Source: VYFG01 sp965213885
GTDB taxonomy: Bacteria; Pseudomonadota; Gammaproteobacteria; Arenicellales; Poriferihabitantaceae
Direction: 5' to 3'
Assembly (NCBI GenBank): GCA_965213885.1
Contig: OZ243919.1
Coordinates: 186,001-250,000, forward strand
DNA length: 64,000 bases
The translations under genes and the position numbers were made by a program. The notes below the pieces were generated by a model that saw only the letters and a list, made by a program, of their open reading frames with translations, did not search any database and was not told the origin of the DNA. Below are positions 54,594 through 63,661 of this stretch, one piece after another (position 1 is the stretch's first letter; each line of letters opens with the position of its first letter).

Positions 54594-57086
54594 TCAGAAG
54601 ATTGTGTCAGGGGATGGTGGCTGACCCCGGGTTCCGGTCAGAGCAGAGTTGTCGTTGGACGATTCCACCGAATACCCAAGGCTCCTGTAGCCCAGAACCC
54701 GCTTTTCACCCATGCGCCGAAGCAGGGGAACGGCCTCATCGACATAGTCGTAGACCCGCACTTCGCGCTTTTCCGGATGCAGCCGGTGCAGGCGGCCCAC
54801 ATACTGAGCCAGTGTTCCCTTCCAGGATACTGGCATTGCAAGAAAGAGCGTGTCCAGGCGGGCATCGTCGAATCCCTCGCCGATATATCGTCCGGTTGCG
54901 ACCAGAACCCGCTCCTCAGCTTCGGAGATTGACGCAATACGCTCCATGATCGCGCGGTCCTGGCGGATTCCCATTCCGCCGGTGAGCAGCAGCACATTAC
55001 GGGCGAAAGGCCCCAGCCTTTCGGCGAGCCGCCTTGCGTGACTTTTGCGCTCGGTAAGGACAATCGGTGAGCGTCCCTGCTCCAGAGCAGACATCACATC
55101 ATCAAAGATCAGGTCGTTTCGCTCCCGGTCTTCTGCCAGCTCGGCATAAATCCGCTGAATTTGTGGAGGGTCGTTGTCAGGCTCCGTCTGCATCCTGAAC
55201 GAGGTATTACGCAGGATCGCCCGGTGTGTGAACGGGCGCCGGCGGGCCTGAGATCTGGCCTCGGCCCGAAACCGTACCGGCCCGCACTGCATGAAGATGA
55301 TCGGATGGTGCCCATCCTTGCGTGTGACGGTGGCGGAAAGCCCGAGGATATATCGGGCCTTTGCCCGTCTCGCGACCGTTTCGAAGCTGACGGCGGATAC
55401 ATGGTGGCACTCGTCCACCACGACATGCCCGTAGTCGGCGACCATGTCATCGACCACACCCTTGTGCACGAGGCTCTGGATCATGCCGACATCGACAATG
55501 CCGGAAGGTTTCCTCTTGCCACCTCCGACCCGCCCGATGGAGGCAGACGGGAGACTGAGGAAAGACCCAAGTCGGGCAATCCATTGGTCCATGAGTTGCC
55601 GGCGGTGCACGAGCACGAGGGTATTGGTCCTGCGGGCAGCGATGACGGATGCGGCAACCACCGTCTTGCCAAACCCGGTCGCCGTTGATAACACGCCAGT
55701 TTCGTGGGCGACAATGGCATTGGAAGCCGCGTTCTGCTCCGCAGTCAGTTCGCCCTGGAACACTGCCTCAACCTGACTGCCGTGATTGCGTTCATCCTGC
55801 AAGTGCACCTTGATGCCGGCCTCTTCGAACAATTGCTCCATCGCATCCAGACAACCGCGCGGGAGGGCGATGTGATGGGACAGCAGCTCGGCGCAGGAGA
55901 TGATGCGGGGAATACCGGATACGGACCGCCGCATTGCCTGTGCACTGTAGAAGGACGGGTTCTGGAATGCCGCCAGGCGAATGATCCTGGCCACAAGGCC
56001 GGGCGGCAGGCCGGCACGTGGGATGTAGATCTGGTCGCCTGACACTGCCTCGATCCTTTCCGGAAGGGATTCCCTGATTTCCGAAAGCGGCCGGTTCCGG
56101 GATGGCGGCGCTGTCCAGGGCGATTCATCCTCGTCGTCCACCGGCAGACGTAGGCCAATCACTTGGCCATTTCGTTCGGCGTCCTCTACGATTCGTGTTG
56201 CCTCCACCAGCGAGAGGCGGCCAATTGAAGATAAGAATGCCCACTGGTCTTTATAAGGCTCGAAATTCCCGTCAAGAAATACGCTGTTGCCTTTACGTCG
56301 GGGGCCGAATTGCAAGGGCAGGGCGATCAGGTTGCCGAATCCCCCGGATGGCATTACGTCCTGACTGGGAAACAGACGGTCGTAGGATCCGAAGCCCATA
56401 CCCGGGTTGGATTCCATGGCTTCGGTCAGCAGGTTGCTGCCGAGCCTGCGGGCCAGGACGGCCGGAACCGGTTCGGAGAAAAATATCCAGACATGCCCCC
56501 CATTGCCCGAGCGGGAACGCTCGAGCACAGCCGGAACCTGCTTCATTTTGCAGGCATCCAGAAAGGCGCCTGCATCGTCCTGCCATGTCGCCTTGTCGAA
56601 ATCCACGGCAAGGAGGCGGCAGGTATCGTCGGGCATCAGCGGATAAAGGCCCATCGTATGGCATCCCCGCAGATGCCCGTCGACAGTTTCGGCGGTGACC
56701 GGTATGAACGCCTGGTTCGGGCAGTCGCCGCATTTGATCCTGGGCTTTCCGCAAACATGCGGTTCCCACTCATGGCTACAGGCAGGCGCATAACCGCTCC
56801 TGCCGCTCCGGGTATTCTCCCACCGCTTTGGAAAGACATCCTCCCGGCCGGCGAAGAAGGAACGGAACAGGGCCACCTTTTCACTCACGGTTGAGTCGAT
56901 TGTTATCGGTGATGCGGGGCTCCCATGCTCGGTCGAAGAAGGCTCGCTCTCTTCGAGTGCGGCAAGCCGTGACCGCAATCCGGACTGCTCGGCCTCAAGC
57001 TGCCGGAGACGCTTTCGGATGAGGTCGATTTCCTCGTCCGGACAAAGTCCGTTCGGAGCGGTCGATGTTCTTACCGGTTTTTCCAT
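54594..57086 (-). CDS. TOTE-type primase-like/SF2 helicase protein
   Basis: An 830-residue multidomain protein. A coiled coil spans about 15-50. A small cysteine cluster follows (C-G-K-P-R-I-K-C-G-D-C). Next is an archaeo-eukaryotic-primase-like domain (about 75-310) with D-F-D and S-G-N-G-G-H-V-W-I-F-F. A DEAD/DEAH helicase occupies about 470-800, with T-G-F-G-K-T, D-E-C-H, S-A-T and a C-terminal G-R-L-H-R. This arrangement is that of TOTE conflict systems, proposed selfish or defensive elements. No endonuclease domain is fused. The stop at 54594 is followed by a 248-bp gap before the SNF2 gene. Confidence 0.85.
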   Translation of the reverse strand: MEKPVRTSTAPNGLCPDEEIDLIRKRLRQLEAEQSGLRSRLAALEESEPSSTEHGSPASPITIDSTVSEKVALFRSFFAGREDVFPKRWENTRSGRSGYAPACSHEWEPHVCGKPRIKCGDCPNQAFIPVTAETVDGHLRGCHTMGLYPLMPDDTCRLLAVDFDKATWQDDAGAFLDACKMKQVPAVLERSRSGNGGHVWIFFSEPVPAVLARRLGSNLLTEAMESNPGMGFGSYDRLFPSQDVMPSGGFGNLIALPLQFGPRRKGNSVFLDGNFEPYKDQWAFLSSIGRLSLVEATRIVEDAERNGQVIGLRLPVDDEDESPWTAPPSRNRPLSEIRESLPERIEAVSGDQIYIPRAGLPPGLVARIIRLAAFQNPSFYSAQAMRRSVSGIPRIISCAELLSHHIALPRGCLDAMEQLFEEAGIKVHLQDERNHGSQVEAVFQGELTAEQNAASNAIVAHETGVLSTATGFGKTVVAASVIAARRTNTLVLVHRRQLMDQWIARLGSFLSLPSASIGRVGGGKRKPSGIVDVGMIQSLVHKGVVDDMVADYGHVVVDECHHVSAVSFETVARRAKARYILGLSATVTRKDGHHPIIFMQCGPVRFRAEARSQARRRPFTHRAILRNTSFRMQTEPDNDPPQIQRIYAELAEDRERNDLIFDDVMSALEQGRSPIVLTERKSHARRLAERLGPFARNVLLLTGGMGIRQDRAIMERIASISEAEERVLVATGRYIGEGFDDARLDTLFLAMPVSWKGTLAQYVGRLHRLHPEKREVRVYDYVDEAVPLLRRMGEKRVLGYRSLGYSVESSNDNSALTGTRGQPPSPDTIF

Positions 57087-57499
57087 GCGTTGACCATTCG
57101 GGAAACATCACGCCCCACCTGTCCACCAAGCTGGAAGGAAGGCTGCATTGCAGCTGGTGTCGGGACCAGGTGAAAGTGCTCTCAGTCGGGAAGTATTCTA
57201 AAGAGTTCTGTAGGCGACTGTTTGCGGAAAACTGCAAGGACCAGCATCCGGAACATTCATTCAATACACAATTCAATGGAATGCGATCTCGGACCACCCG
57301 ATAGAATTATTTTCTTGAGATCCAGCGTCAGTCGGAGCGTATTAAATTGTGATCGGCCGGCTTCCGGCGTGGCCCAAAGCCCGGTCCTGGAGAAATTGTG
57401 ACAGCTGCCGGAAAGGGGAAGGAGGGGGAAGGTGAGCCGGCAGGAAGAAAATAAAATAGTGCTGTAAATCAGCAGGTTGAGATTTCTCTGCCCGGTATT
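57087..57499. other. Gene-free stretch; module homology begins
   Basis: No gene. From about 57388 the sequence becomes similar to 1110 onward, with patchy matches around GCCGGAAAGGGGAAGGAG, until site 1. The 182-bp repeat flanking copy 1 is not present here. Confidence 0.5.
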
Positions 57500-57531
57500 T
57501 TATGCGCGATAAATGTATTTATCAGGCGCAA
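57500..57531 (+). other. Putative recombinase core site 1, copy 2
   Basis: Left arm TTATGCGCGATA, spacer AATGTATT, right arm TATCAGGCGCAA. Spacer and right arm equal those at 1234-1253; only three left-arm bases differ. It is inverted relative to 58968-58999. Confidence 0.65.
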
Positions 57532-57697
57532 AGAATATATTCCCACGCCTGCACAGTCAAGGCCTTGGAGCGCAATTCGAAGATTCGTGATTTCATTGAC
57601 GCATCCCGGGATCATTCTACCACAAACCGGAATATTATTTCCCGTTTCTAACGTTCCATGGACGGAATCCCTTCGGCACATGGCCGGGTTTTTCCCA

Positions 57698-57722
57698 AAA
57701 CACCCCGAATCCGGGGGTGTTT
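57698..57722 (-). terminator. Hairpin downstream of recombinase, copy 2
   Basis: Same 9-bp stem AAACACCCC / GGGGTGTTT as at 1420-1444. Confidence 0.5.
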
Positions 57723-57828
57723 CGTGCGCGATAACAACACCGGACTTCCCTTGAGGATTCCCCCTGCCCACCCGCCCTTCCGGATCCTTCCTATATTCCC
57801 TGTCCTTGTATTTCCTGGAATCAGGATT

Positions 57829-58929
57829 TCATTGCATCCCGGGTTTCCCCTTCCCGTCCCTCCCCTGCATCCGGGCCAGTTGCGCCGCCGCCCCCCTTGA
57901 GGCCAGGAGACGCTCCCCGTAGCGGCTCACCATCGCCGCACTCTTCCACCGACCCGCCTGCAGGATCGCGGGCAGGCCGATCCCCGAGGCAATCATGTCC
58001 TGGGCCGCACCCACCCGGGCACTGTGGCCCGACAGGCCCCCGGCGAAGTCCACGAACCCCGCCCGCATGGCCATGGACTTGTAGATCCGGGAGACCTGGC
58101 TCGGGTCCAGTCCGTCCCCGGGGACGCCGTTCTTCCGCACCGCCCGGAACAGGGGACCCCGGGTGATCCCGCTGCCCGCGAGCCATGTCTGTACCATGTC
58201 CGCCGTATCCCGGGCGAGGAACAGGATGGTGCCGGCCCCCTCGGGATCGGTCTTGGCGCTCCCGAGGAACAGGGTCGCGGTTCCGCCCGGTTCGAACATC
58301 AGATCCGAGACCTGCAGGCAGACGAGTTCCGAGCGCCGGAGCATGGCGTCGTAGGCCACGGCGAGGAGGGCCCGGTTGCGGCGGTCGATCAGGCGCTCTC
58401 CGGGGGATTTGATGAGTTTCTCCCGGACCTGCCAGGTCAGGCCGAGGGCCTGTGTCTGTCTTCTGCCCCGGTGTCGGTACATGCGCCGCAGTGCCATCCG
58501 GACGGTGACATGGTCGAGGGGATTCTTCCATCCTGCGGCCCGGTGGAGGGCGCAGAGGCTGGAGAGGTAGCGCCGGACGGTGGCGGGTGCCCTGGAGTGT
58601 GCCTTGGTGTCGATGAAGCGGACGAGGGAGGCGGCCCGTGCGGGCCATGGTTTTCTCTTTTCCTTGCGGCACCATGCGAGCCAGATGGCGAGGTCGGACC
58701 TAAGGGCGCGTTCGGTGTTGTGGCTGATGGCGCCGTGGGAGGAGTCGAGCCACTGGGCCACCGGGTCGAGGGCGTGTTCGGGGATGCGCAGGAGTGGGGG
58801 TGATGAGGATGGGGGAGATGATGGACAAGATGGAGAAGATGGAGAAAGCCGACTTTCATCGGCATGTTCCACGTCCGCTCCCGCGGTTGTCGGTATGGTT
58901 TCTTCGGATGTTTGCAGAGACTCTTTCAT
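57829..58929 (-). CDS. Tyrosine recombinase, copy 2
   Basis: Predicted protein identical over 366 residues to copy 1 (1543-2643), with the same catalytic set R198, K226, H302, R305, W328, Y337. Yet the DNA differs at several positions I could read, all silent: codons for L-A-R near the C-terminus, one Arg, S-D in V-S-D-L, and Pro in V-P-G-D-G. Selection on the protein, rather than only recent copying, is therefore likely. It is divergent from the second lipoprotein gene. Confidence 0.9.
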   Translation of the reverse strand: MKESLQTSEETIPTTAGADVEHADESRLSPSSPSCPSSPPSSSPPLLRIPEHALDPVAQWLDSSHGAISHNTERALRSDLAIWLAWCRKEKRKPWPARAASLVRFIDTKAHSRAPATVRRYLSSLCALHRAAGWKNPLDHVTVRMALRRMYRHRGRRQTQALGLTWQVREKLIKSPGERLIDRRNRALLAVAYDAMLRRSELVCLQVSDLMFEPGGTATLFLGSAKTDPEGAGTILFLARDTADMVQTWLAGSGITRGPLFRAVRKNGVPGDGLDPSQVSRIYKSMAMRAGFVDFAGGLSGHSARVGAAQDMIASGIGLPAILQAGRWKSAAMVSRYGERLLASRGAAAQLARMQGRDGKGKPGMQ

Positions 58930-58967
58930 GGGGTTTTTCCTGTTGGTTTTATGAGGGACAGAGGACT

Positions 58968-58999
58968 TTGTGCGCGATACATACATTTATCGTGTGCAA
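58968..58999 (-). other. Putative recombinase core site 2, copy 2
   Basis: Identical to 2682-2713, at the same 52-bp distance from the lipoprotein ATG. Confidence 0.65.
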
Positions 59000-59051
59000 C
59001 AGGGGCCAGGTCCCGACTCAACCCTTCAACAACTTTGTGAGAAACATCGAA

Positions 59052-60677
59052 ATGAAATCAATAGATAAATTCGTGCTGGTCCTCGTGGCTTCGCTGGCAC
59101 TGCTCCTCGCCGGTTGCGGAGGGGGGAGTTCCTCGACTGAACCGGAAGAGACTGGGCCCACCCCTGAAGAAATGGCCATGCAGCGGGCGGAAATGCAGAC
59201 AGCAGATTTGATGGCCGCCTCCACGGATGTCGGTACAGCGCTGCTCGCCCTTTCCGGGTCCGAACCCACTCAGGCCCAGATTGATGCTGTCAACGAGGCA
59301 ATCGATGACCTTGAGGCAGCCTTGATGGCCGCCGCCGATGTCGGTGATGCGGTAAAGGCCGGATATCAGGCTCAAGTATCAGGTGCCAAGAATACCGTGA
59401 TGAATGCCGAAGATGCCTTGATGGCGATGAAGGACGAAGCAGACAAGGAAGCAGCAGCAGAAACGCTGGCCATGGCGAAGAAACTACATGCCGGACTTTC
59501 TGGCACAAAGTCCGCCAATATGGTGTTGGCAGATGGTCGATTCATCTCTCTGTCATCCACGGCGGTAACAGTGGATATGGATGGATCTGCAGGTGGAGAT
59601 GTAAGTATAAAGAAATCCAGCACCGCAGTTCCGAGCCTTGGCGGTTGGGCTGGTTCGGATTACGTGAAGATGGATACGGATGCTGAGACCACCGATCATG
59701 TTGTTCTGTACAGCAATCAGGGGAGTGAATCGAAAAAGTTCAAAGAGAAACATGGTGCCGATGGGAGCGAAATTATCAGTGGTGTAGCAGGTAAGACAGG
59801 TGAGTATGAGATCGCTAACGAGAAGCTGATAACACCTGCCAACTTGAAGTATATAAAGGCAGACGATTTTGCTACATCGGGCACGAAACTACATACCAAA
59901 GATGACGGAGACAAGGTAAGTATTGATGGCACTTTTGATGGTGTCTCCGGTAAATACTCTTGTGAACAAGCTGGAGGCACTGCGTGTTCATCTGCGGTGG
60001 GTACTGGTGGAATTACATTGGCTGGTACCTGGACTTTCGATGGATTCGACCTGGATGCAATGACGCAAACCCCTGATTCTATGTATCTGGTTTATGGCTG
60101 GTGGTCGCATGAAGCACCAGGCGGAGTTGATGTGAAAGCTTTTACCGGTGGAGATGCCCCAATGGGCAATACAGCCGCCGATATGATAAAAGGAAAGGCA
60201 ACATACAAAGGCGGTGCCGCCGGTAAGTACGCTGTCTACAATCCGCTCGGTGACGATTCAAGTGCCGGGGCGTTTACGGCAAACGCGATGCTTACTGCTG
60301 ATTTCACCAAGAAAATGATCAGCGGAGAACTGACCGATTTCATGTCCGGTGGCGAGTCAATGGACTGGGAGGTATCGCTGAATGCTGATGGGGCAAATAT
60401 TGACAGTGCCGGTATTGGAATGACCGATGGAACTTCAGAAAATAAAGCATCTGCTGAATACAGCACTACCACATGGACAATGGGTGAAACCTCCGGTGGT
60501 GATGGCTCCGGTAATTGGAGTGGTAATTTCTACCATTCCAATGGCGGCTCAACTGGGGATGGCAATACTACCACCACCCCATCAGCGGTTACGGGAACGT
60601 TCAACGCAGGGTACACGGTTGGCGGTTTGCACCTTGGGCAAATGGAAGGAGCCTTCGGAGCTGATCTGGACGACTAA
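59052..60677 (+). CDS. TbpB-barrel-like surface lipoprotein, copy 2
   Basis: A 541-residue paralog of 2766-4367. Signal peptide and tether (lipobox LLAGC, C22) are identical, and the acidic helical stretch to about residue 140 is similar. The barrel body is mostly different in sequence while keeping the scaffold motifs (Y-G-W-W-S, K-A-T-Y-K-G-G-A-A-G-K-Y, S-G-E-L-T-D-F, G-N-W-S-G). The last nine residues, G-A-F-G-A-D-L-D-D, are identical again. The barrel-coding part is visibly more AT-rich than copy 1, as if the variable segment had a different origin. Confidence 0.85.
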   Translation: MKSIDKFVLVLVASLALLLAGCGGGSSSTEPEETGPTPEEMAMQRAEMQTADLMAASTDVGTALLALSGSEPTQAQIDAVNEAIDDLEAALMAAADVGDAVKAGYQAQVSGAKNTVMNAEDALMAMKDEADKEAAAETLAMAKKLHAGLSGTKSANMVLADGRFISLSSTAVTVDMDGSAGGDVSIKKSSTAVPSLGGWAGSDYVKMDTDAETTDHVVLYSNQGSESKKFKEKHGADGSEIISGVAGKTGEYEIANEKLITPANLKYIKADDFATSGTKLHTKDDGDKVSIDGTFDGVSGKYSCEQAGGTACSSAVGTGGITLAGTWTFDGFDLDAMTQTPDSMYLVYGWWSHEAPGGVDVKAFTGGDAPMGNTAADMIKGKATYKGGAAGKYAVYNPLGDDSSAGAFTANAMLTADFTKKMISGELTDFMSGGESMDWEVSLNADGANIDSAGIGMTDGTSENKASAEYSTTTWTMGETSGGDGSGNWSGNFYHSNGGSTGDGNTTTTPSAVTGTFNAGYTVGGLHLGQMEGAFGADLDD

Positions 60678-60691
60678 CCTTTAACGAGGGT

Positions 60692-60769
60692 GGCGGCCCT
60701 TTTGATGACTCTTTCGGGCCGCCATCAATTCACACCCGGGTGGATCCTCGGATCCGTCCGGTTTTTTTT
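60692..60769 (+). terminator. Tandem terminators after lipoprotein, copy 2
   Basis: GGCGGCCC / GGGCCGCC as in copy 1 (60692-60723), then a GGATCC-TCG-GGATCC-type stem extended by CCGG pairing and eight Ts. Base changes relative to copy 1 mostly keep the stem paired. Confidence 0.8.
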
Positions 60770-60774
60770 GTGCG

Positions 60775-61410
60775 TCAGGCATGGCGCTGTTCCAGTACAC
60801 GTGGTGGTGGCTGGATGACTTGGCGGTGAAAGTCCGCTGCTGGCCCGGTAAGGGGACCAGCCATCCTTCAGGCGGCATGATTCCGGGTTGCTCTGATGAC
60901 AATGCAACGGTTCATTCAGGGGCAGGTTCCTCCCCGGTACCGGATGTGATGGCGAAATGCCAACCATGGGATGGAGCATGTGTCTCTGCCAAGCGCATAT
61001 CAGGACGCCTGCTTCGGGCATGAAAGAGAACTGGATTCGAAGTCAACGGTCAAGGAATACATGACAGTTCAAATCGGGAGCAAGGGCAGGTCATGTGTCG
61101 GGTAACCCTTGATCAGCTGGATAAAGCCTTGATGCCGGGTGTGCAGCACCCGTGGAACCAGGCTCCGCCACTGCGCAACATTCACGCTGGGGATAAATCC
61201 CGTCAACAGGGTGGGTCGTGGCGGGATTACTGCAAGTACGCGATACCGCCATGTCCATCGTGCACCTCGGCCAGCGATACCCGAACAAGCGCGAGACCGA
61301 GGCCGCACTTCGTGGCAAGCTGGATGAAGGCACTGTCGGTGCCATGAAGTCCGGAAGGATCATCCGGCACTGGGGGGAGACAATTGGCGTGATGGTGATG
61401 ATGGGCAGGT
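60775..61410. other. Gene-free stretch
   Basis: About 636 bases with no recognised gene. A plus-strand frame at 61218-61400 (Q-R-Y-P-N-K-R-E-T-E-A-A-L) looks protein-like but matches nothing I know and could be a remnant. Confidence 0.4.
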
Positions 61411-62319
61411 TCATTCGCAGACGACTCCATCACCATCGCCGTCCAGCATGTACCGATATGCGGGATGGCTGCGGGACACGGGCGCTATGCCGTGCCGGCG
61501 TGCCTCGCTACAGGTGATTCGTCCGTCACCATTGTCGTCGTATCGGGCGAGCGCATCATCGTCCCCGGCAGGGGCCCCGTCTTCATCACGGGGTTGCGTG
61601 GTCCGATGGCATACGATGGGTTCCATGGCGGTGCTGTTGCAACCGGAAAGGATCTGATCGAGTGCATCCGCCTCCCGCCGGTCGATGGTGAGTCCATATG
61701 CCCGGCGCACCTCGACGATACGGCCCGCGAACCAGCACTGGTTGAGTGCAGGAAGCCACTCCGCAGCATCCTTGGCGATCTTCTGGTACCGGTTCAGTTC
61801 TGGAGCAGCGAGGGTCAGGTTGCGAAGGTCCCTCGCGAACCGGGTTCTGGTTGCGCGATCGCGGGCGCAAAGGCCGGAGTCGTGAGCCTCGCTCGTGGCG
61901 ACGATATGCTCGATATCGGTTTCACCGGTGGATGAGAAGCAGGTCCCGGTATAGGGTCCATAGACCCTGCCAAGTCGGCGAACGATTGCCTGTTCCACCG
62001 ATTGGGGATAGCGATAGTCCCGCGATCGGTCATAGGGAGAGCAACGGCTCTCGGGCGCCACTGTCAGGCCTCGCCATGTTTCCGCCATGTCCGATTCGCC
62101 GGTATCCCGAGGCGGCGGACTGTCATTTTCATTCCCCGTGCCGCTTCCATCGTCTGAGCCATCGCCGTCGTCACTCGGTGGAATGATCATGGCTTCATTC
62201 CCGGTATTGCCATTACCGGTTTCCGGGCCATTGTCACCACCACCGCCTCCACCGCCACAGGACGACAGGACAAGCAGGGCGATCAGAAGTGCGGCAAGAT
62301 TCGGATGGATGTTTTTCAT
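61411..62319 (-). CDS. Lipoprotein with HNH-nuclease-like and excalibur domains
   Basis: A 302-residue lipoprotein with lipobox L-S-S-C (C21), followed by a Gly tract and an acidic Gly/Asn/Asp linker to about 75. The middle contains an HNH-type core, D-I-E-H-I-V-A-T-S-E-A-H-D-S-G-L-C with N-L-T-L-A-A-P-E-L-N-R, as in DUF1524-like extracytoplasmic nucleases. The C-terminus is an excalibur calcium-binding motif, D-D-N-G-D-G-R-I-T-C and D-G-D-G-D-G-V-V-C-E. It is probably exposed outside the cytoplasm. It starts 16 bp after the barrel-protein gene, so the two form an operon. Confidence 0.82.
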   Translation of the reverse strand: MKNIHPNLAALLIALLVLSSCGGGGGGGDNGPETGNGNTGNEAMIIPPSDDGDGSDDGSGTGNENDSPPPRDTGESDMAETWRGLTVAPESRCSPYDRSRDYRYPQSVEQAIVRRLGRVYGPYTGTCFSSTGETDIEHIVATSEAHDSGLCARDRATRTRFARDLRNLTLAAPELNRYQKIAKDAAEWLPALNQCWFAGRIVEVRRAYGLTIDRREADALDQILSGCNSTAMEPIVCHRTTQPRDEDGAPAGDDDALARYDDNGDGRITCSEARRHGIAPVSRSHPAYRYMLDGDGDGVVCE

Positions 62320-62335
62320 TTCAGAATCTGTCCTG

Positions 62336-63661
62336 TCAGGATGGTCGATACGATGAAACGGAAACTGCAACCCCAAGACTCCGGGGTTCCTGCATGCCGT
62401 CGTTCCGGATCAGCGGAAAGGAAACCACTGCGCTCGTGGTCCCCTTGGTGATCGTCGCCTCCATGGCCTGGTCAACGTAGTCCTCGCCCGGGATGGCGGA
62501 TGGTGCCGTCGTACCAGGCTCCAGCCGCACCGTCACGGTAATATCCCGCTGCGCGGGCTCCGCGACGAATAGTTCCACATGCACGGATTCGCCACTGTTC
62601 ACGGACGGCTCCACGAACCGGGCATTCACTTCCTGATCGCCTGAAGATGAAGAAACCGGCGCGGATCGCGAGGCAACCCGAATCTGCCCGATTTCAGGGA
62701 CGGCCTGGTACAGGTCTGCCTGGGAGGAATGGCCGCCCCCCACGCCGAACCATTCCCACCGTGGTCTCTTCGTCCGGGGGCCAAGCGGTATGGAAAGATG
62801 CAGGCCGGCGGCCATGGATTCCTCGTCATTCCCGTCGTCCCAGGTGGTGTTGAACGTCAGGTATGGATGGGGCCGCCAACTGATCCCCATGCGGGTGCCC
62901 CGGTCCCGGTCCCCCGAACCGTCGTCCGCTTCCCACTGGTACCCGGTCACGGACATGTCGATCGTGGTTGTCAGGTTCCAGCGTGTTCCCATTTCCACGC
63001 CCTCGAGCGGTCTTTCCTCATGCCCGGGTCGAACCATCGTCCAACCGGTGGTGGGGAAGAAGTACCGAAGTTCCCCGGTGCCCCAGCGCCCGAACCAGTC
63101 CATACCAAGGGCAAGCACCTCATGGCCGTGTTCGGCGCTGTGCAGGTAGAACGATGAAAGCCCCAGCACGTCCGAATCCGGTTCTTCAGACACCCGGAAC
63201 CGGTGCACCACCCCATGGCGCAGGTCGTTCCTCATGGCGCCGAATTCGTCCCGCCAGCGGGTGATCCCCTGCTGCATGAAGGATGCCGAACGGATGCCCG
63301 CGAGGTCGTCGCCGGGGCCAAAGGAAAACGGGGTGACCATGTCCAGTCCGCCCGTGCTGCCGACGTCCGGGGACCAAGCCATCCTGCCGGTGATGGAGAA
63401 GTTGTCCCCGAAGGTTTCCTCACCCTTGGTTTCGGCAAGGCCAATGCTCCTGTCAAACAGGCTGTTGACGCCATCACCGAGGAAGCATTCGGCGGTGGAC
63501 TCGATGCTGTCGTTCATCGCTCCCTGGCACCGCTGCACGGAATGCAGGGAATAGTCCCAAAGGGTATTCGCACTGTCGGCTTTGACGATGGAAAGGGATG
63601 CACAACCGGAAAGAGTCAGGATCGCCAGAATACGGCCCGCTCTGGTGAAGGTGGTTTTCAT
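62336..63661 (-). CDS. Inverse-autotransporter-like barrel protein with Calx-beta domain
   Basis: A 441-residue outer-membrane candidate. The signal peptide has L-S-G-C at 17-20, so it could be lipidated, unusual for this class. Residues about 70-310 resemble the inverse autotransporter beta-domain of intimin/invasin: S-L-F-D-R-S-I-G-L, W-F-G-R-W-G-T-G-E-L-R-Y-F-F-P and W-R-P-H-P-Y-L-T-F-N-T. A single Calx-beta-like domain (about 340-435) follows, far shorter than usual passengers. ATG 63661 directly precedes the signal peptide; the longer frame to 63796 is rejected. Confidence 0.75.
   Translation of the reverse strand: MKTTFTRAGRILAILTLSGCASLSIVKADSANTLWDYSLHSVQRCQGAMNDSIESTAECFLGDGVNSLFDRSIGLAETKGEETFGDNFSITGRMAWSPDVGSTGGLDMVTPFSFGPGDDLAGIRSASFMQQGITRWRDEFGAMRNDLRHGVVHRFRVSEEPDSDVLGLSSFYLHSAEHGHEVLALGMDWFGRWGTGELRYFFPTTGWTMVRPGHEERPLEGVEMGTRWNLTTTIDMSVTGYQWEADDGSGDRDRGTRMGISWRPHPYLTFNTTWDDGNDEESMAAGLHLSIPLGPRTKRPRWEWFGVGGGHSSQADLYQAVPEIGQIRVASRSAPVSSSSGDQEVNARFVEPSVNSGESVHVELFVAEPAQRDITVTVRLEPGTTAPSAIPGEDYVDQAMEATITKGTTSAVVSFPLIRNDGMQEPRSLGVAVSVSSYRPS

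Larger units (their letters stand above)
57388..60774. mobile_element. Recombinase-lipoprotein module, copy 2
   Basis: Same order, orientation and signals as 1110-4464, 56.3 kb away. Homology stops abruptly right after TTTTTTTTGTGCG at both copies (4464 and 60774). Its flanks differ completely from those of copy 1, so it was not produced by one large tandem duplication. Confidence 0.7.
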
